Below, piece after piece: positions 41,902 to 49,678 of a stretch of DNA of 49,678 nt (its first letter is position 1; every line of letters begins with the position of its first letter). This DNA comes from Lachnospiraceae bacterium. Lineage in GTDB: Bacteria; Bacillota; Clostridia; Lachnospirales; Lachnospiraceae. The position numbers and the translations under genes were made by a program. The stretch spans positions 1 through 49,678 of the forward strand of contig JAHZHB010000138.1 in NCBI GenBank assembly GCA_019420465.1, given 5' to 3'. The notes below the pieces were generated by a model, which did not search any database, was not told the DNA's origin, and saw only the letters and a list, made by a program, of their open reading frames with translations.

Positions 41902-42927
41902 ATGGCAAAATCAGGAAAACGAGTTACAATCAAAGATCTGGCAAGTATATGTGGTGTATCGACGGCAACGGTTTCCCGTGTGCTGAATCATATTGACGGT
42001 GGGTACAGTGGGGAGACAGAAGCCAGAATACGCCAGGTAGCGGATGAAATGGGATATGCGCCAAACCCGATGGCGCGCTCTTTGGTTACCAGAAAGACAA
42101 ATCTTGTAGCTGTACTTGTTCCGGATATTCATTACTATTTCTTTCAGGAGCTGTTTGCAGGGCTGGAGGAGTATCTGAATCCGTTTGGTTACCGGCTGTT
42201 ATTGTGTAATACGCAGGAGAGTCAGGAACAGGAAGATCAGTTTATCCGCAGTCTGAGCAATGGTCTGGTAGATGGCATTATCGTATCGACACCGAACATC
42301 GGAGAAAATAATCAGTTGCTGGCTGATCTCCATAAAAAACATTTTCCGGTAATTGCACTGGAAAGATATGGTGAAGGACTGGATGGTGTCTGTCAGGTGC
42401 AGATCGATAATATTGCAGCAGGAAGAATGGCGGTGGAACATCTTTACCGGCAGGGCCACAGAAAAATTGCTTTTGTAAAGGGAAGCAGGGAAGCGTTGAA
42501 TGCCGGGCTGCGTTACAGAGGATATCTGGAAGGTATGGAAGCATGTGGTCTTAAGGTCGATGAAACACTGGTACGATATGGTGATTATCATTTTCAGCCG
42601 GCGATCCATGCGACAAATGAATTGCTGGAAAGAGGGGATTTTACAGCGCTGATCACAGCAAACGATCTGATGGCTCTGGGTGCCTGCAAAGCTATTTTAA
42701 AAACCGGACGCAGAATACCGGACGATCTGTCTGTACTTGGACTGGATCGTACTCTTCTGACAGATACGCATGAACCCTCGATTGCGGCAATAGATTTCTG
42801 TGCACATAACATCGGACGGACAGCAGGGAAGTGCATGATGACCATGATCAATGGCGGTGTTCTGGAACAGAAAATATATCAGCAGAAACCGGTATTTCAC
42901 GAAGGCAGAAGTGTTCGGAAAATATAG
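41902..42927 (+). CDS. rbsR: LacI-family regulator, RbsR-like
   Basis: 341 residues. The N-terminal LacI helix-turn-helix and hinge (about 8-60; TIKDLASICGVSTATVSRVLNH...NPMARSL) is followed by a periplasmic-binding-protein-like effector domain (about 62-340; VAVLVPDIHYYFFQELFAGLEEYL). It probably represses the URO-D-rbsKDBCA operon and itself through the AAACGTTT operators, relieved by ribose or a related sugar. The family can also respond to phosphorylated sugar. The ribosome binding site is weak (AGAGAAGAG). Confidence 0.87.
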   Translation: MAKSGKRVTIKDLASICGVSTATVSRVLNHIDGGYSGETEARIRQVADEMGYAPNPMARSLVTRKTNLVAVLVPDIHYYFFQELFAGLEEYLNPFGYRLLLCNTQESQEQEDQFIRSLSNGLVDGIIVSTPNIGENNQLLADLHKKHFPVIALERYGEGLDGVCQVQIDNIAAGRMAVEHLYRQGHRKIAFVKGSREALNAGLRYRGYLEGMEACGLKVDETLVRYGDYHFQPAIHATNELLERGDFTALITANDLMALGACKAILKTGRRIPDDLSVLGLDRTLLTDTHEPSIAAIDFCAHNIGRTAGKCMMTMINGGVLEQKIYQQKPVFHEGRSVRKI

Positions 42928-42951
42928 GATATGTGGTGTATAAAAGTTATC

Positions 42952-42974
42952 TTTCGGAGGTTAAACGTTTGCTT
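42952..42974 (+). promoter_or_regulatory. operator O2 of ribose operon
   Basis: TTTCGGAGGTTAAACGTTTG then CTT. The AAACGTTT core and flanks repeat at 43038-43060 with one difference. It lies upstream of the candidate promoter TTGAAA (43000). Confidence 0.8.
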
Positions 42975-43037
42975 TAAACAAAATAAACAGAATAAAATAT
43001 TGAAACAGAAGTGAAAGGTTAACAATGAAAGTAAAAA

Positions 43038-43060
43038 TTTCGGAGGTTAAACGTTTACTT
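43038..43060 (+). promoter_or_regulatory. operator O3 of ribose operon
   Basis: TTTCGGAGGTTAAACGTTTA then CTT, downstream of the candidate -35 TTGAAA (43000-43005); the -10 is not clear. Two operators 86 bases apart (start to start) would allow DNA looping or tight repression of the operon. Confidence 0.8.
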
Positions 43061-43093
43061 AATAAAATCAGACAAGTCTGAAAGGAGATAAGG

Positions 43094-44332
43094 ATGGGAT
43101 TAACATCAAGAGAACGTGTTTTAATGGCACTGAATCACGAAGAAACCGATCGTGTACCGATCGACCTTGGTTCTTCGAGATCTACAGGTATTAATGCGAA
43201 TGCTTATAACAAGCTAAAAAAATATCTGGGAATCACGACGGACACTATCTGTTTTGATGTAAAGCAGGATCTGGCTTATGCAGATTTTGATCTGCTGAGA
43301 CGGCTTGGCAGTGATGTTGTGATTCTGCCACGACTGGTGCCTTCAATCGGGATTCCAATCGACAAACTGAAACCGGGAAAGCTGCCATGTGATGGTGGGG
43401 ACTGCCTGCTGGCAGAGGCTTTCAATCCGGTGGACATCGGAGGCGGAACGCTTGGCGTTTTTGACAGTGAGGGACATCTTCTGGCAAAACGACCGAAAGA
43501 CGGACTGTATTTTGATGAATGCTACAACCCGCTGCAGGATGCGGAAACGGAAGAGGATATTGACAAAAATCTGAAATTGCCAGGGATCACGGATGAAGAG
43601 TGTGAATGGCTGAGAAACCGTGCAAAGGATATTTATGAGCATACCGATTTCTGTATTTCCGGTGCGACAAGCACAAGTCTGTTTGAAAAAGGATGGAAAG
43701 ACTGGGGCATGCAGACGTTTATGGAAAATCTGTACTGTGAACCGGAGCTGATCGAATATTATCTTGACAAAATGACAGATGCTTATATTGTCATGATGGA
43801 TAAATATCTTGATGCTGTAGGCGATTATGTGCAGATCGTACAGAATAACGATGATTTTGGCTCACAGAGAGGCTTGCTGCTGTCACCGGATCTGTACCGG
43901 AAGTTTTTTAAACCGCGCCATGCCAAGATAAACGAGGCAATCCGTAAAAAGAAAAAGGATATCCATATTTCTCTGCACTGCTGTGGAAGTATCCATCCGA
44001 TCATCGGAGATATTATTGAATCTGGATATGATATTTTAAATCCGCTGCAGAAGGAAGCAGCGGATATGAATCCGTATGAGATCAAAAAGGAATTCGGAAA
44101 GCATATGACGGTCTGGGGAGGTGCGTGCAGTACACAGACAACGCTTACGCACGGAACCATAGATGAAATCATCGAAGAATGTAAAGCGATGATCAAATGC
44201 TATGCACCGGGAGGCGGATTTGTGTATTCTCAGATCCACAATATTCAGGCAGATATTTCGCCGGAAAAAATCATGGCAGTGTTTGACACGGCGCTGAAGT
44301 ACGGAAGACCTGAGTTTTACAGAGAAAAGTAA
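43094..44332 (+). CDS. uroporphyrinogen decarboxylase-family (URO-D/MtaA-like) protein
   Basis: 412 residues of the URO-D superfamily, whose members include heme enzymes and corrinoid methyltransferases such as MtaA. Start GLTSRERVLMALNHEETDRVPIDLGSSRSTGINA is typical of the COG0407-like group. HCCG (about 297-300) gives the H-X-C zinc motif, but the third Cys of MtaA is absent; the C-terminal region reads PGGGFVYSQIHNIQAD. It lacks the residues of true heme-pathway decarboxylases as far as visible. It heads the ribose operon, downstream of two operators; AAAGGAG precedes the ATG. The reaction is unknown; methyl transfer from a sugar derivative is a hypothesis. Confidence 0.82.
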   Translation: MGLTSRERVLMALNHEETDRVPIDLGSSRSTGINANAYNKLKKYLGITTDTICFDVKQDLAYADFDLLRRLGSDVVILPRLVPSIGIPIDKLKPGKLPCDGGDCLLAEAFNPVDIGGGTLGVFDSEGHLLAKRPKDGLYFDECYNPLQDAETEEDIDKNLKLPGITDEECEWLRNRAKDIYEHTDFCISGATSTSLFEKGWKDWGMQTFMENLYCEPELIEYYLDKMTDAYIVMMDKYLDAVGDYVQIVQNNDDFGSQRGLLLSPDLYRKFFKPRHAKINEAIRKKKKDIHISLHCCGSIHPIIGDIIESGYDILNPLQKEAADMNPYEIKKEFGKHMTVWGGACSTQTTLTHGTIDEIIEECKAMIKCYAPGGGFVYSQIHNIQADISPEKIMAVFDTALKYGRPEFYREK

Positions 44333-44360
44333 ACACAGTGACAGGGCAGGAATAAAGATT

Positions 44361-45293
44361 ATGAATAAAAAAAAGATAGCTGTAATAGGAAGTTACGCAG
44401 TGGGAATGACGATTTCGGGGGAACATTTTCCGATTCCCGGTGAAACGGTTCCGGGACATGATTTTATCATGTGCCATGGCGGAAAAGGATCGAATCAGGC
44501 TGTTGCAGCAGCCAGGATGGGTGCGCAGGTTGTGTATGGAACCTGCATAGGCGCTGACAGCTTTGGCGATAATGCTATGAAGCTGTTTGCAGACGAAGGT
44601 ATGGATGCGACGGCAGTGAAAAGAAGCGAGACAGGACAGTCAACGGGTGTCGGTCTGGTGCTGGTAAATGCCGAAGGAGAAAATGAGATCGTGATCGATT
44701 TTGCAGCCAATAAGGAATTTTCTCCGGCGGATGTGGACCGGATGCTTCCGGTACTGAAAGACTGTGCACTGCTGCTGATGCAGCTGGAGAGTAGTATGGA
44801 AACCGTAGAATACGCTGCACATAAGTGCAAAGAGATCGGGATTCCTTTTGTATTGAATCCGGCACCATATGCACCGCTGTCAGATGCACTTCTGGCTGAC
44901 TGTACATATATCACACCGAATCAGACAGAGGCAAGACTGATCCTCGGACTGGACAGTAATGATCCGAGGGAAGATGCGGAAATTGCCAGGATGCTGTCGG
45001 AAAAAGGTATAGAAAATATTGTTATGACACTTGGCGGAAACGGCTGTTATATAAAAACGGCGGATATGGATATGCAGGTCGCCGGATTTAAAGTACAGGC
45101 TGTAGATACGACCGGTGCGGGCGATACCTTTACCGGTGCCTTCTGTGTAGCGATCGCAGAGGGAAAAAGTATTACAGAAGCCGTAGAATTTGGGAATGCT
45201 GCCGCAGGTCTTTCTGTGACCAGATATGGTGTGGTTGAATCTATACCGACGCGCGAAGAAGCAGAACGTATGATACAGGAGAAAAGAGCATGA
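44361..45293 (+). CDS. rbsK: ribokinase
   Basis: 310 residues of the PfkB family. It has the GGKGSNQAVAAARMGAQV N-terminal motif (about 37-54), a PNQTEARLI stretch, and the C-terminal DTTGAGDTFTGAF signature (about 247-259) with catalytic Asp. Phosphorylates ribose (or a related pentose) at O5 using ATP. Its stop overlaps the rbsD start by 4 bases. Ribosome binding site is weak (ACAGGGCAGG). Confidence 0.92.
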   Translation: MNKKKIAVIGSYAVGMTISGEHFPIPGETVPGHDFIMCHGGKGSNQAVAAARMGAQVVYGTCIGADSFGDNAMKLFADEGMDATAVKRSETGQSTGVGLVLVNAEGENEIVIDFAANKEFSPADVDRMLPVLKDCALLLMQLESSMETVEYAAHKCKEIGIPFVLNPAPYAPLSDALLADCTYITPNQTEARLILGLDSNDPREDAEIARMLSEKGIENIVMTLGGNGCYIKTADMDMQVAGFKVQAVDTTGAGDTFTGAFCVAIAEGKSITEAVEFGNAAAGLSVTRYGVVESIPTREEAERMIQEKRA

Positions 45294-45769
45294 AAAAACA
45301 TGGAATCTATAATAAACAGCTGATGGCGGCCATCGCTGATATGGGACATGAACAGTATATCGTGATCGGAGATGCCGGTGTGCCGATCGCTCGGCCGGAA
45401 CAGCGGATCGATCTGGCCATAGCAGAAGATCTGCCGACCATTGCGCAGGTACTGGATCTGATTATGGATGAGTTTATTTTTGAGGATATTGTTGTTGCCG
45501 AAGAACAAAAACAGTATAATCCGGAGCATTTTAAGGCAATAGAGGATATGGTGCATAAGCGCTATGAGACAATGGAAGTGAAGACAATGCCACATTATGA
45601 TTTCTTTGCAGAATATCTGCCGAAGGCAAAATATATTGTCCGTACAGGAAATTTGATGCCCTGGGGAAATGTGGTACTGAAAGCAGGAATTGACGCAAAA
45701 AAATGGTTCCGGAAACCGGGATGTATCACGCCTGGATTTTATGAGGAACGTGCAGGTTACGATAACTAA
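45290..45769 (+). CDS. rbsD: D-ribose pyranase, RbsD/FucU family
   Basis: 159 residues. Family pattern MKKHGIYNKQLMAAIADMGHEQYIVIGDAGVPI with the conserved His (KHG) and GDAG, and RTGNLMPWGNVVLKAG near the end. It interconverts pyranose and furanose forms of ribose before phosphorylation. It is about 20-28 residues longer than typical family members, with the tail ending GFYEERAGYDN; the tail function is unknown. The start overlaps the rbsK stop (ATGA). Confidence 0.9.
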   Translation: MKKHGIYNKQLMAAIADMGHEQYIVIGDAGVPIARPEQRIDLAIAEDLPTIAQVLDLIMDEFIFEDIVVAEEQKQYNPEHFKAIEDMVHKRYETMEVKTMPHYDFFAEYLPKAKYIVRTGNLMPWGNVVLKAGIDAKKWFRKPGCITPGFYEERAGYDN

Positions 45770-45830
45770 AGGAGAGGTTCGGGATATCCCGGAAAATATA
45801 CACATTTATAATGTAGAGGAGGATTTTTAC

Positions 45831-46862
45831 ATGAAACGAAAAACAATGGCAATGGTACTTGGAGGAGCAATGGTTCTGTCTCTGGCTGCGTGCGGAAGCA
45901 CAGCATCGACAGAAGGAACAGGTGCAGCGGGAAGTAACACCGCCGGCAGCACAGCAACGGAAAGCACGACATCTTCTGCTGCGGAAACTTCCGGTACAAA
46001 GACAAAAGACGGAGACTATAATGTTTCCGTTGTACTCCACTCTCTGGCAGGTTCCTTCTATAATAAGATGGCAGAAGGCGCAAAAGCCGCAGGGGAGGAT
46101 CTGGGCGTAAATGTTACGGTATCTGCACCTAATACGGCAAGCTCCCTGGATGAGCAGGTAGGTCTGATCGAAACAGCGATTTCATCCGGTGCAGATGCGA
46201 TCGCTACAGTTACCTGGGATCCGTCCGGCTTTAATAATGTTATTGCAGAAGCAAATGACAAGGGCATCCCTGTTGTCGGCTTTAACCAGGATGCCAAAGA
46301 CTGTGGTACAGAATGCTTTGTCGGACAGGATTACGAAACAGCGGGTTACAGTCTCGGTAAATACATGTTTGATCAGATGGGCGGCGAGGGAAGCTATATT
46401 GTTGCGTCCTGTGGACCTACAGACAGCGCACTGATCGCTCGTGAAGCAGGTATTGATAAAGCTGCTGCAGAATATCCGGGAATTAAAAAGATTACAACGA
46501 TTGATATCGGTACAGATCTGACCAATGCCTATTCTGTTATTGAAAATGCCTATCTGGCTAATCCGGATGTGAAAGCTATTCTCGGTGTGGATGTGTATTC
46601 TGAAGCTATCGGAAGCTTTATCGAGGATTATGATCTGAGCGGTAAAGTATATGGGGCAGGCTTTGACCTGACAGAAGGTATGCTTGGTCATATTAAAAAT
46701 GGCAGCATTCAGCTGACGGTTGGACAGAATCCGTTTTTACAGGGCTATTATTCCGTATATGAATGCTATATGAACCTGAAATATGGCTCTGATTTCCTGA
46801 ATATCGATACAGGTGCTCAGATGATCACAAAAGAAAATGTAAATGATGTTGAGCCGGAATAA
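45831..46862 (+). CDS. rbsB: ribose-type substrate-binding lipoprotein
   Basis: 343 residues. A lipoprotein signal (LSLAACG, Cys at about 21) is followed by a Ser/Thr-rich linker (about 22-55) and a type I periplasmic-binding fold (about 58-343; YNVSVVLHSLAGSFYNKMAEGAKAAGEDLGVNV..., DPSGFNNVIAEANDKGIPVVGFNQDA). It captures ribose or a related sugar for the RbsAC transporter. GAGGAGGA precedes the ATG at 45831. The palindrome CGGGATATCCCG (45780-45791) lies just upstream. A GTAA-loop hairpin follows the gene. Confidence 0.93.
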   Translation: MKRKTMAMVLGGAMVLSLAACGSTASTEGTGAAGSNTAGSTATESTTSSAAETSGTKTKDGDYNVSVVLHSLAGSFYNKMAEGAKAAGEDLGVNVTVSAPNTASSLDEQVGLIETAISSGADAIATVTWDPSGFNNVIAEANDKGIPVVGFNQDAKDCGTECFVGQDYETAGYSLGKYMFDQMGGEGSYIVASCGPTDSALIAREAGIDKAAAEYPGIKKITTIDIGTDLTNAYSVIENAYLANPDVKAILGVDVYSEAIGSFIEDYDLSGKVYGAGFDLTEGMLGHIKNGSIQLTVGQNPFLQGYYSVYECYMNLKYGSDFLNIDTGAQMITKENVNDVEPE

Positions 46863-46890
46863 AGACAGATAAAATCTGTATGGTCATGCA

Positions 46891-46914
46891 GTTGCTGCCC
46901 GTAAGGGCAGCAAC
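46891..46914 (+). other. rbsB-rbsC intercistronic hairpin
   Basis: GTTGCTGCCC-GTAA-GGGCAGCAAC is a perfect 10-bp stem with a GNRA-type tetraloop and no T-run. Such structures commonly protect the 3' end of binding-protein mRNA, allowing more RbsB than transporter. Confidence 0.75.
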
Positions 46915-46941
46915 TATACATAATGGGAAAGGTTGCGGAAA

Positions 46942-47910
46942 ATGAAAACAAAAAAACTGAAACTGACAAATGCCCGTGAGTTTGGCGTATTTCTTGTGCT
47001 CGTGATCATTATGATCGCGCTGAGTATAGCCTCTCCGGTGTTTTTAAAACCTGTAAATCTTGTAAATATTGTGCGCCAGACTGTTGAAATCGGTATTATG
47101 GCGATCGGTATGACGTATCTGATCATCGCCGGTGAGCTGGATCTGTCCGTAGGATCCTTATTTGCCACCTGCGCCATGTTTGGTGGATTCCTGTTTAAAA
47201 ATCAGGTCGTGCCGGCGAGTATCGCTTTTCTGCTTGTGCTGCTCTGTGGTATCGCACTGGGATGCTTTAACGGTCTTCTGGTAACAAGACTGGGCATTCC
47301 GTCCTTTATTGTTACTCTGGGTACGATGAAGATTTACCGAAGCTTTGCCTATGCTATCGGAAACGGCCAGAGTATCAGCCAGTTCCCGGAGAGTGCGACA
47401 AACAGCTGGGGCTGGAAAATGGGTGCAAAGATTAATGGCATACCGGTGCAGATTTTTATCATGCTGCTGCTGTTTGTCATCGCACATGTTATACTGAAAA
47501 AAACAAGCTACGGCTATAAAGTATATGCAACCGGTGGAAACGACAAGGCAGCTCATCTGTCCGGTATCAATATCAAAAATACCAGACTGATCGCTTTTGC
47601 GGCCATGGGTGTTTTATGTGCACTGGCAGCACTGATCAGTACGGCTTATCTGAACACAGTTACAACCACCAGCGGTGAAGGACGTGAGATGGATGCCATC
47701 GCAGCCGTTATTCTGGGTGGTGCAGCGTTAAGCGGTGGCCGTGGTACGATCCTTGGCACATTCCTCGGTGCGATCATCATGGCTACAGTTAAGAATGGTA
47801 TGGTACTGTTAAATGTACCGGTATTCTGGCAGGATGGATTTATCGGTGTCGTTGTTATTATCGCTGTACTGATCGATACGCTGATCCACAGGAAAGATGA
47901 GAAAAGGTAG
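46942..47910 (+). CDS. rbsC: ribose-type ABC transporter permease
   Basis: 322 residues with about eight to ten membrane segments. It has the RbsC-family motifs LVNIVRQTVEIGIMAIGMTYLIIAGELDLSVGS and AIAAVILGGAALSGGRGTILGTFLGA, the EAA-like coupling region. The ATG at 46942 is preferred over an upstream TTG at 46933 because GGGAAAGG sits at better spacing. It forms the membrane channel of the sugar importer. Confidence 0.95.
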   Translation: MKTKKLKLTNAREFGVFLVLVIIMIALSIASPVFLKPVNLVNIVRQTVEIGIMAIGMTYLIIAGELDLSVGSLFATCAMFGGFLFKNQVVPASIAFLLVLLCGIALGCFNGLLVTRLGIPSFIVTLGTMKIYRSFAYAIGNGQSISQFPESATNSWGWKMGAKINGIPVQIFIMLLLFVIAHVILKKTSYGYKVYATGGNDKAAHLSGINIKNTRLIAFAAMGVLCALAALISTAYLNTVTTTSGEGREMDAIAAVILGGAALSGGRGTILGTFLGAIIMATVKNGMVLLNVPVFWQDGFIGVVVIIAVLIDTLIHRKDEKR

Positions 47911-47918
47911 GGGATACT

Positions 47919-49406
47919 ATGGCACCAATTATTGAATTCAAACATATTACAAAGCGGTTTGGTGGAACAACAGCTTTACATGATGTGTCTTTTTCTGTGG
48001 AAAAAGGGGAAGTACATTGCCTGTGTGGAGAAAATGGTGCAGGTAAATCGACACTGATCAATCTTTGCGGTGGTGTTTTTACACCAACAGAAGGAGAAAT
48101 CTGTATCAACGGTGTCCCGGAACAGATAAATTCTATCCGCAAATCAGAAAAGCTGGGATTTGCGATCGTACATCAGGAAGTACCTCTCTGCCTGAATATG
48201 AGTATCGCGCATAATATTTTTCTGGGATCTGCAGAATCCACAAAAGGCTGTTTCCTGAATGAAAAGCATATGAATGAAAAGACCAGGGAACTGCTTGAGA
48301 TGTTTCATCTGCAGGCTGAGCCGACACAGCTTCTGGAATCGTTAAGTATTGCGGAACAGTCGATCGTTCAGATCGCAAAAGCGGTATATTTTGAACCAGA
48401 GATCCTGATTCTGGATGAACCGACAGCTGCGCTGACAAACGACCAGAGACAAGTACTGTTTGACGTTGTCCGCAGACTGGTAAAAGAAAAGCAGACAACC
48501 GTATTGTACGTCAGTCACAGACTGGAAGAGGTCATGGAGCTTGGTGACAGACTGACGGTATTCAAAGACGGTGAGTTTGTTGTGACAAAAAATGTGGCAG
48601 ACGTATCAATGGATGATATCGTCACACTGATGGTAGGACGGCAGATCGACAAATCCGAATGGGGCAATACCCACGCAACGGATGAAGAGCTCCTGACCGT
48701 AGAGCATCTGTGTAACGGTAAAAAATTTCAGGACATCAGCTTTACACTGCACAGAGGGGAAATCGTTGGACTGGCAGGATTTGTGGGTGCGGGACGTACA
48801 GAGGTACTGACATCTGTTTTCGGTGCGGATAAGGTAGACAGTGGTGATATCTATATCAAGGGCGAAAAAGTCGCCATACATTCGCCAAAGGATGCGATTC
48901 GTCACAGAATCAGTATGATACCGGAAAACAGGCGTGATGACGGACTGGTAACCAGTATGTCGATCAGAGAAAATGCCCAGCTGTCAGTAATGGACAGAAT
49001 CTCCACAAAAGGATTTCTGAGCAAAAAGAAGTCCAGAGATCTGATGGAGCAGATGATCAAAAAATATGCCATTAAAATCGGAAATATGGATGACAAGATT
49101 CTGACATTAAGCGGTGGTAATCAGCAGAAAGTCATTATTGCAAAGTGGATCGGCAATGATCCCGAGATCCTTTTGTGTGATGAACCTACCAGAGGTATCG
49201 ATGTGGGTGCAAAGGCAGAAGTATATAAGATCCTGCGGGATATATCTGCAGAGGGGATTGGTGTGCTGATGGTATCATCAGAATTACCGGAGCTTCTGGC
49301 TGTCTGTGACAGGATTCTGATCATGCATGAGGGAAGAATGACGGGGGAACTGTCACGCGAAGAAGCAACAGAAGAGCTGATTATGAAATATGCAGCAGCG
49401 CTTTAG
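47919..49406 (+). CDS. rbsA: ribose-type ABC transporter ATP-binding protein
   Basis: 495 residues, two fused ABC cassettes. First: Walker A CGENGAGKST (about 34-43), signature LSIAEQSIVQIAKA and Walker B LILDEPTAAL. Second: degenerate Walker A AGFVGAGRTE, signature LSGGNQQKVIIAKW, Walker B LLCDEPTRGIDVG. This is the normal RbsA/MglA layout. The start is 8 bases after rbsC; the ribosome binding site is GTAGGGGA. It ends the operon. Confidence 0.96.
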   Translation: MAPIIEFKHITKRFGGTTALHDVSFSVEKGEVHCLCGENGAGKSTLINLCGGVFTPTEGEICINGVPEQINSIRKSEKLGFAIVHQEVPLCLNMSIAHNIFLGSAESTKGCFLNEKHMNEKTRELLEMFHLQAEPTQLLESLSIAEQSIVQIAKAVYFEPEILILDEPTAALTNDQRQVLFDVVRRLVKEKQTTVLYVSHRLEEVMELGDRLTVFKDGEFVVTKNVADVSMDDIVTLMVGRQIDKSEWGNTHATDEELLTVEHLCNGKKFQDISFTLHRGEIVGLAGFVGAGRTEVLTSVFGADKVDSGDIYIKGEKVAIHSPKDAIRHRISMIPENRRDDGLVTSMSIRENAQLSVMDRISTKGFLSKKKSRDLMEQMIKKYAIKIGNMDDKILTLSGGNQQKVIIAKWIGNDPEILLCDEPTRGIDVGAKAEVYKILRDISAEGIGVLMVSSELPELLAVCDRILIMHEGRMTGELSREEATEELIMKYAAAL

Positions 49407-49438
49407 GGCGAAGCAAACAATATATCTGTAAAAGTATG

Positions 49439-49483
49439 AAAATAAGTATCCTGAACTCTGATTGAGGCAGGATGCTTATTTTT
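49439..49483 (+). terminator. intrinsic terminator of ribose operon
   Basis: AAAATAAGTATCCTG and CAGGATGCTTATTTT pair across a 14-nt loop and run into T residues. Confidence 0.9.
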
Positions 49484-49589
49484 GTTGATCTGATGGTTTC
49501 AGTGATATAACGAAGAATTGTCAGAAGAATCTGATGGATCAGGCAACCAAAATGGATCTGCTGAAACACTTATTGATATGTATGGCAAT

Positions 49590-49615
49590 AAAAAAACGGA
49601 AGTCAACGACTTCCG
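49590..49615 (-). terminator. intrinsic terminator of tRNA-Arg transcript
   Basis: On the minus strand CGGAAGTC-3-GACTTCCG followed by a run of T residues (complement of the A-run at 49590-49596), just beyond the tRNA 3' end. Confidence 0.88.
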
Positions 49616-49624
49616 CTTCAGAAA

Positions 49625-49678
49625 CGTGCGTGAGAAGATTCGAACTCCCGACACCTTGGTCCGTAGCCAAGTGCTCTA
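49625..49678 (-). tRNA. tRNA-Arg(ACG), 5' part outside window
   Basis: Minus-strand sequence includes the anticodon arm CTTGG-CTACGGA-CCAAG (anticodon ACG, Arg CGU), the T arm with TTCGAAT, and the 3' acceptor strand CACGCAC plus discriminator G. No CCA is encoded. The D arm is only partly present and the 5' end is beyond base 49678. The adenosine at position 34 would be read as inosine after TadA action. Confidence 0.93.

Noticed and set aside
45690..45769. possible frameshift at the A-run in rbsD
   Set aside because: The alternative frames do not give a better family ending, and the visible ending has no internal stop; treated as an extension.
1..49678. CRISPR array, insertion sequence or prophage
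   Set aside because: No regularly spaced repeats, no transposase or integrase-like frames and no phage structural genes were seen.

Overview
The window looks like chromosome of a spore-forming anaerobic Bacillota, most likely of the Lachnospiraceae. Evidence: the order hup-rqcP-yabP-yabQ-divIC-spoIIE-tilS-hpt-ftsH, the rpsF-ssb-rpsR and gdpP-rplI-dnaB blocks, MecA, a CotS-type coat protein, strong AGGAGG-type ribosome binding sites, several clostridial ferredoxins, a corrinoid methyl-transfer module, and a tRNA with no encoded CCA. No phage, insertion sequence or CRISPR array was seen. All assignments come from reading the sequence; no database search was run.

Left part (1-8.3 kb). A 5'-truncated ECF transporter S component is followed by a mosaic secreted DUF4430/Ig-like protein. 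On the opposite strand a two-gene operon (leucine-rich-repeat protein plus TIM-barrel isomerase-like protein) lies behind a clear cobalamin riboswitch. Then come a DUF3783 protein, an M20 amidohydrolase, a Sir2 deacylase and a DUF951 protein. DUF4430 is related to the transcobalamin C-terminal domain, so this end may concern cobalamin uptake or response.

Housekeeping core (8.3-33.6 kb). S6-SSB-S18; GdpP-L9-DnaB; MerR regulator; two ferredoxins; a DUF1858 protein; mecA; a GH18/SH3 protein with a DivIVA-like protein and a CwlD amidase; a transglutaminase-like secreted protein; Sua5/TsaC with a YwlE-like protein that has lost its nucleophile; dCMP deaminase; ProRS; CotS; then the hup-to-ftsH sporulation and division cluster. 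The spoIIE product is short and lacks the usual multi-span membrane domain, but its promoter has the long -35/-10 spacing described for Spo0A-activated promoters.

C1/corrinoid module (33.8-38.1 kb). A RACo-type corrinoid reactivator, a pterin-binding methyltransferase, a corrinoid protein and a DUF2284 protein. No dedicated substrate methyltransferase is adjacent. A DUF421 membrane protein converges on this module, its stop codon abutting that of the DUF2284 gene.

Right part (39-49.7 kb). An AraC regulator, an HPr-like protein without the phosphorylatable histidine, a DUF1275 membrane protein, and a LacI-type regulator with three matching operators. These control a ribose-type operon (URO-D-family protein, ribokinase, RbsD, RbsB, RbsC, RbsA). 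The URO-D-family protein at the head of a sugar operon, 6 kb from a corrinoid module lacking its own substrate methyltransferase, is one of the more intriguing combinations. A partial tRNA-Arg(ACG) ends the window.
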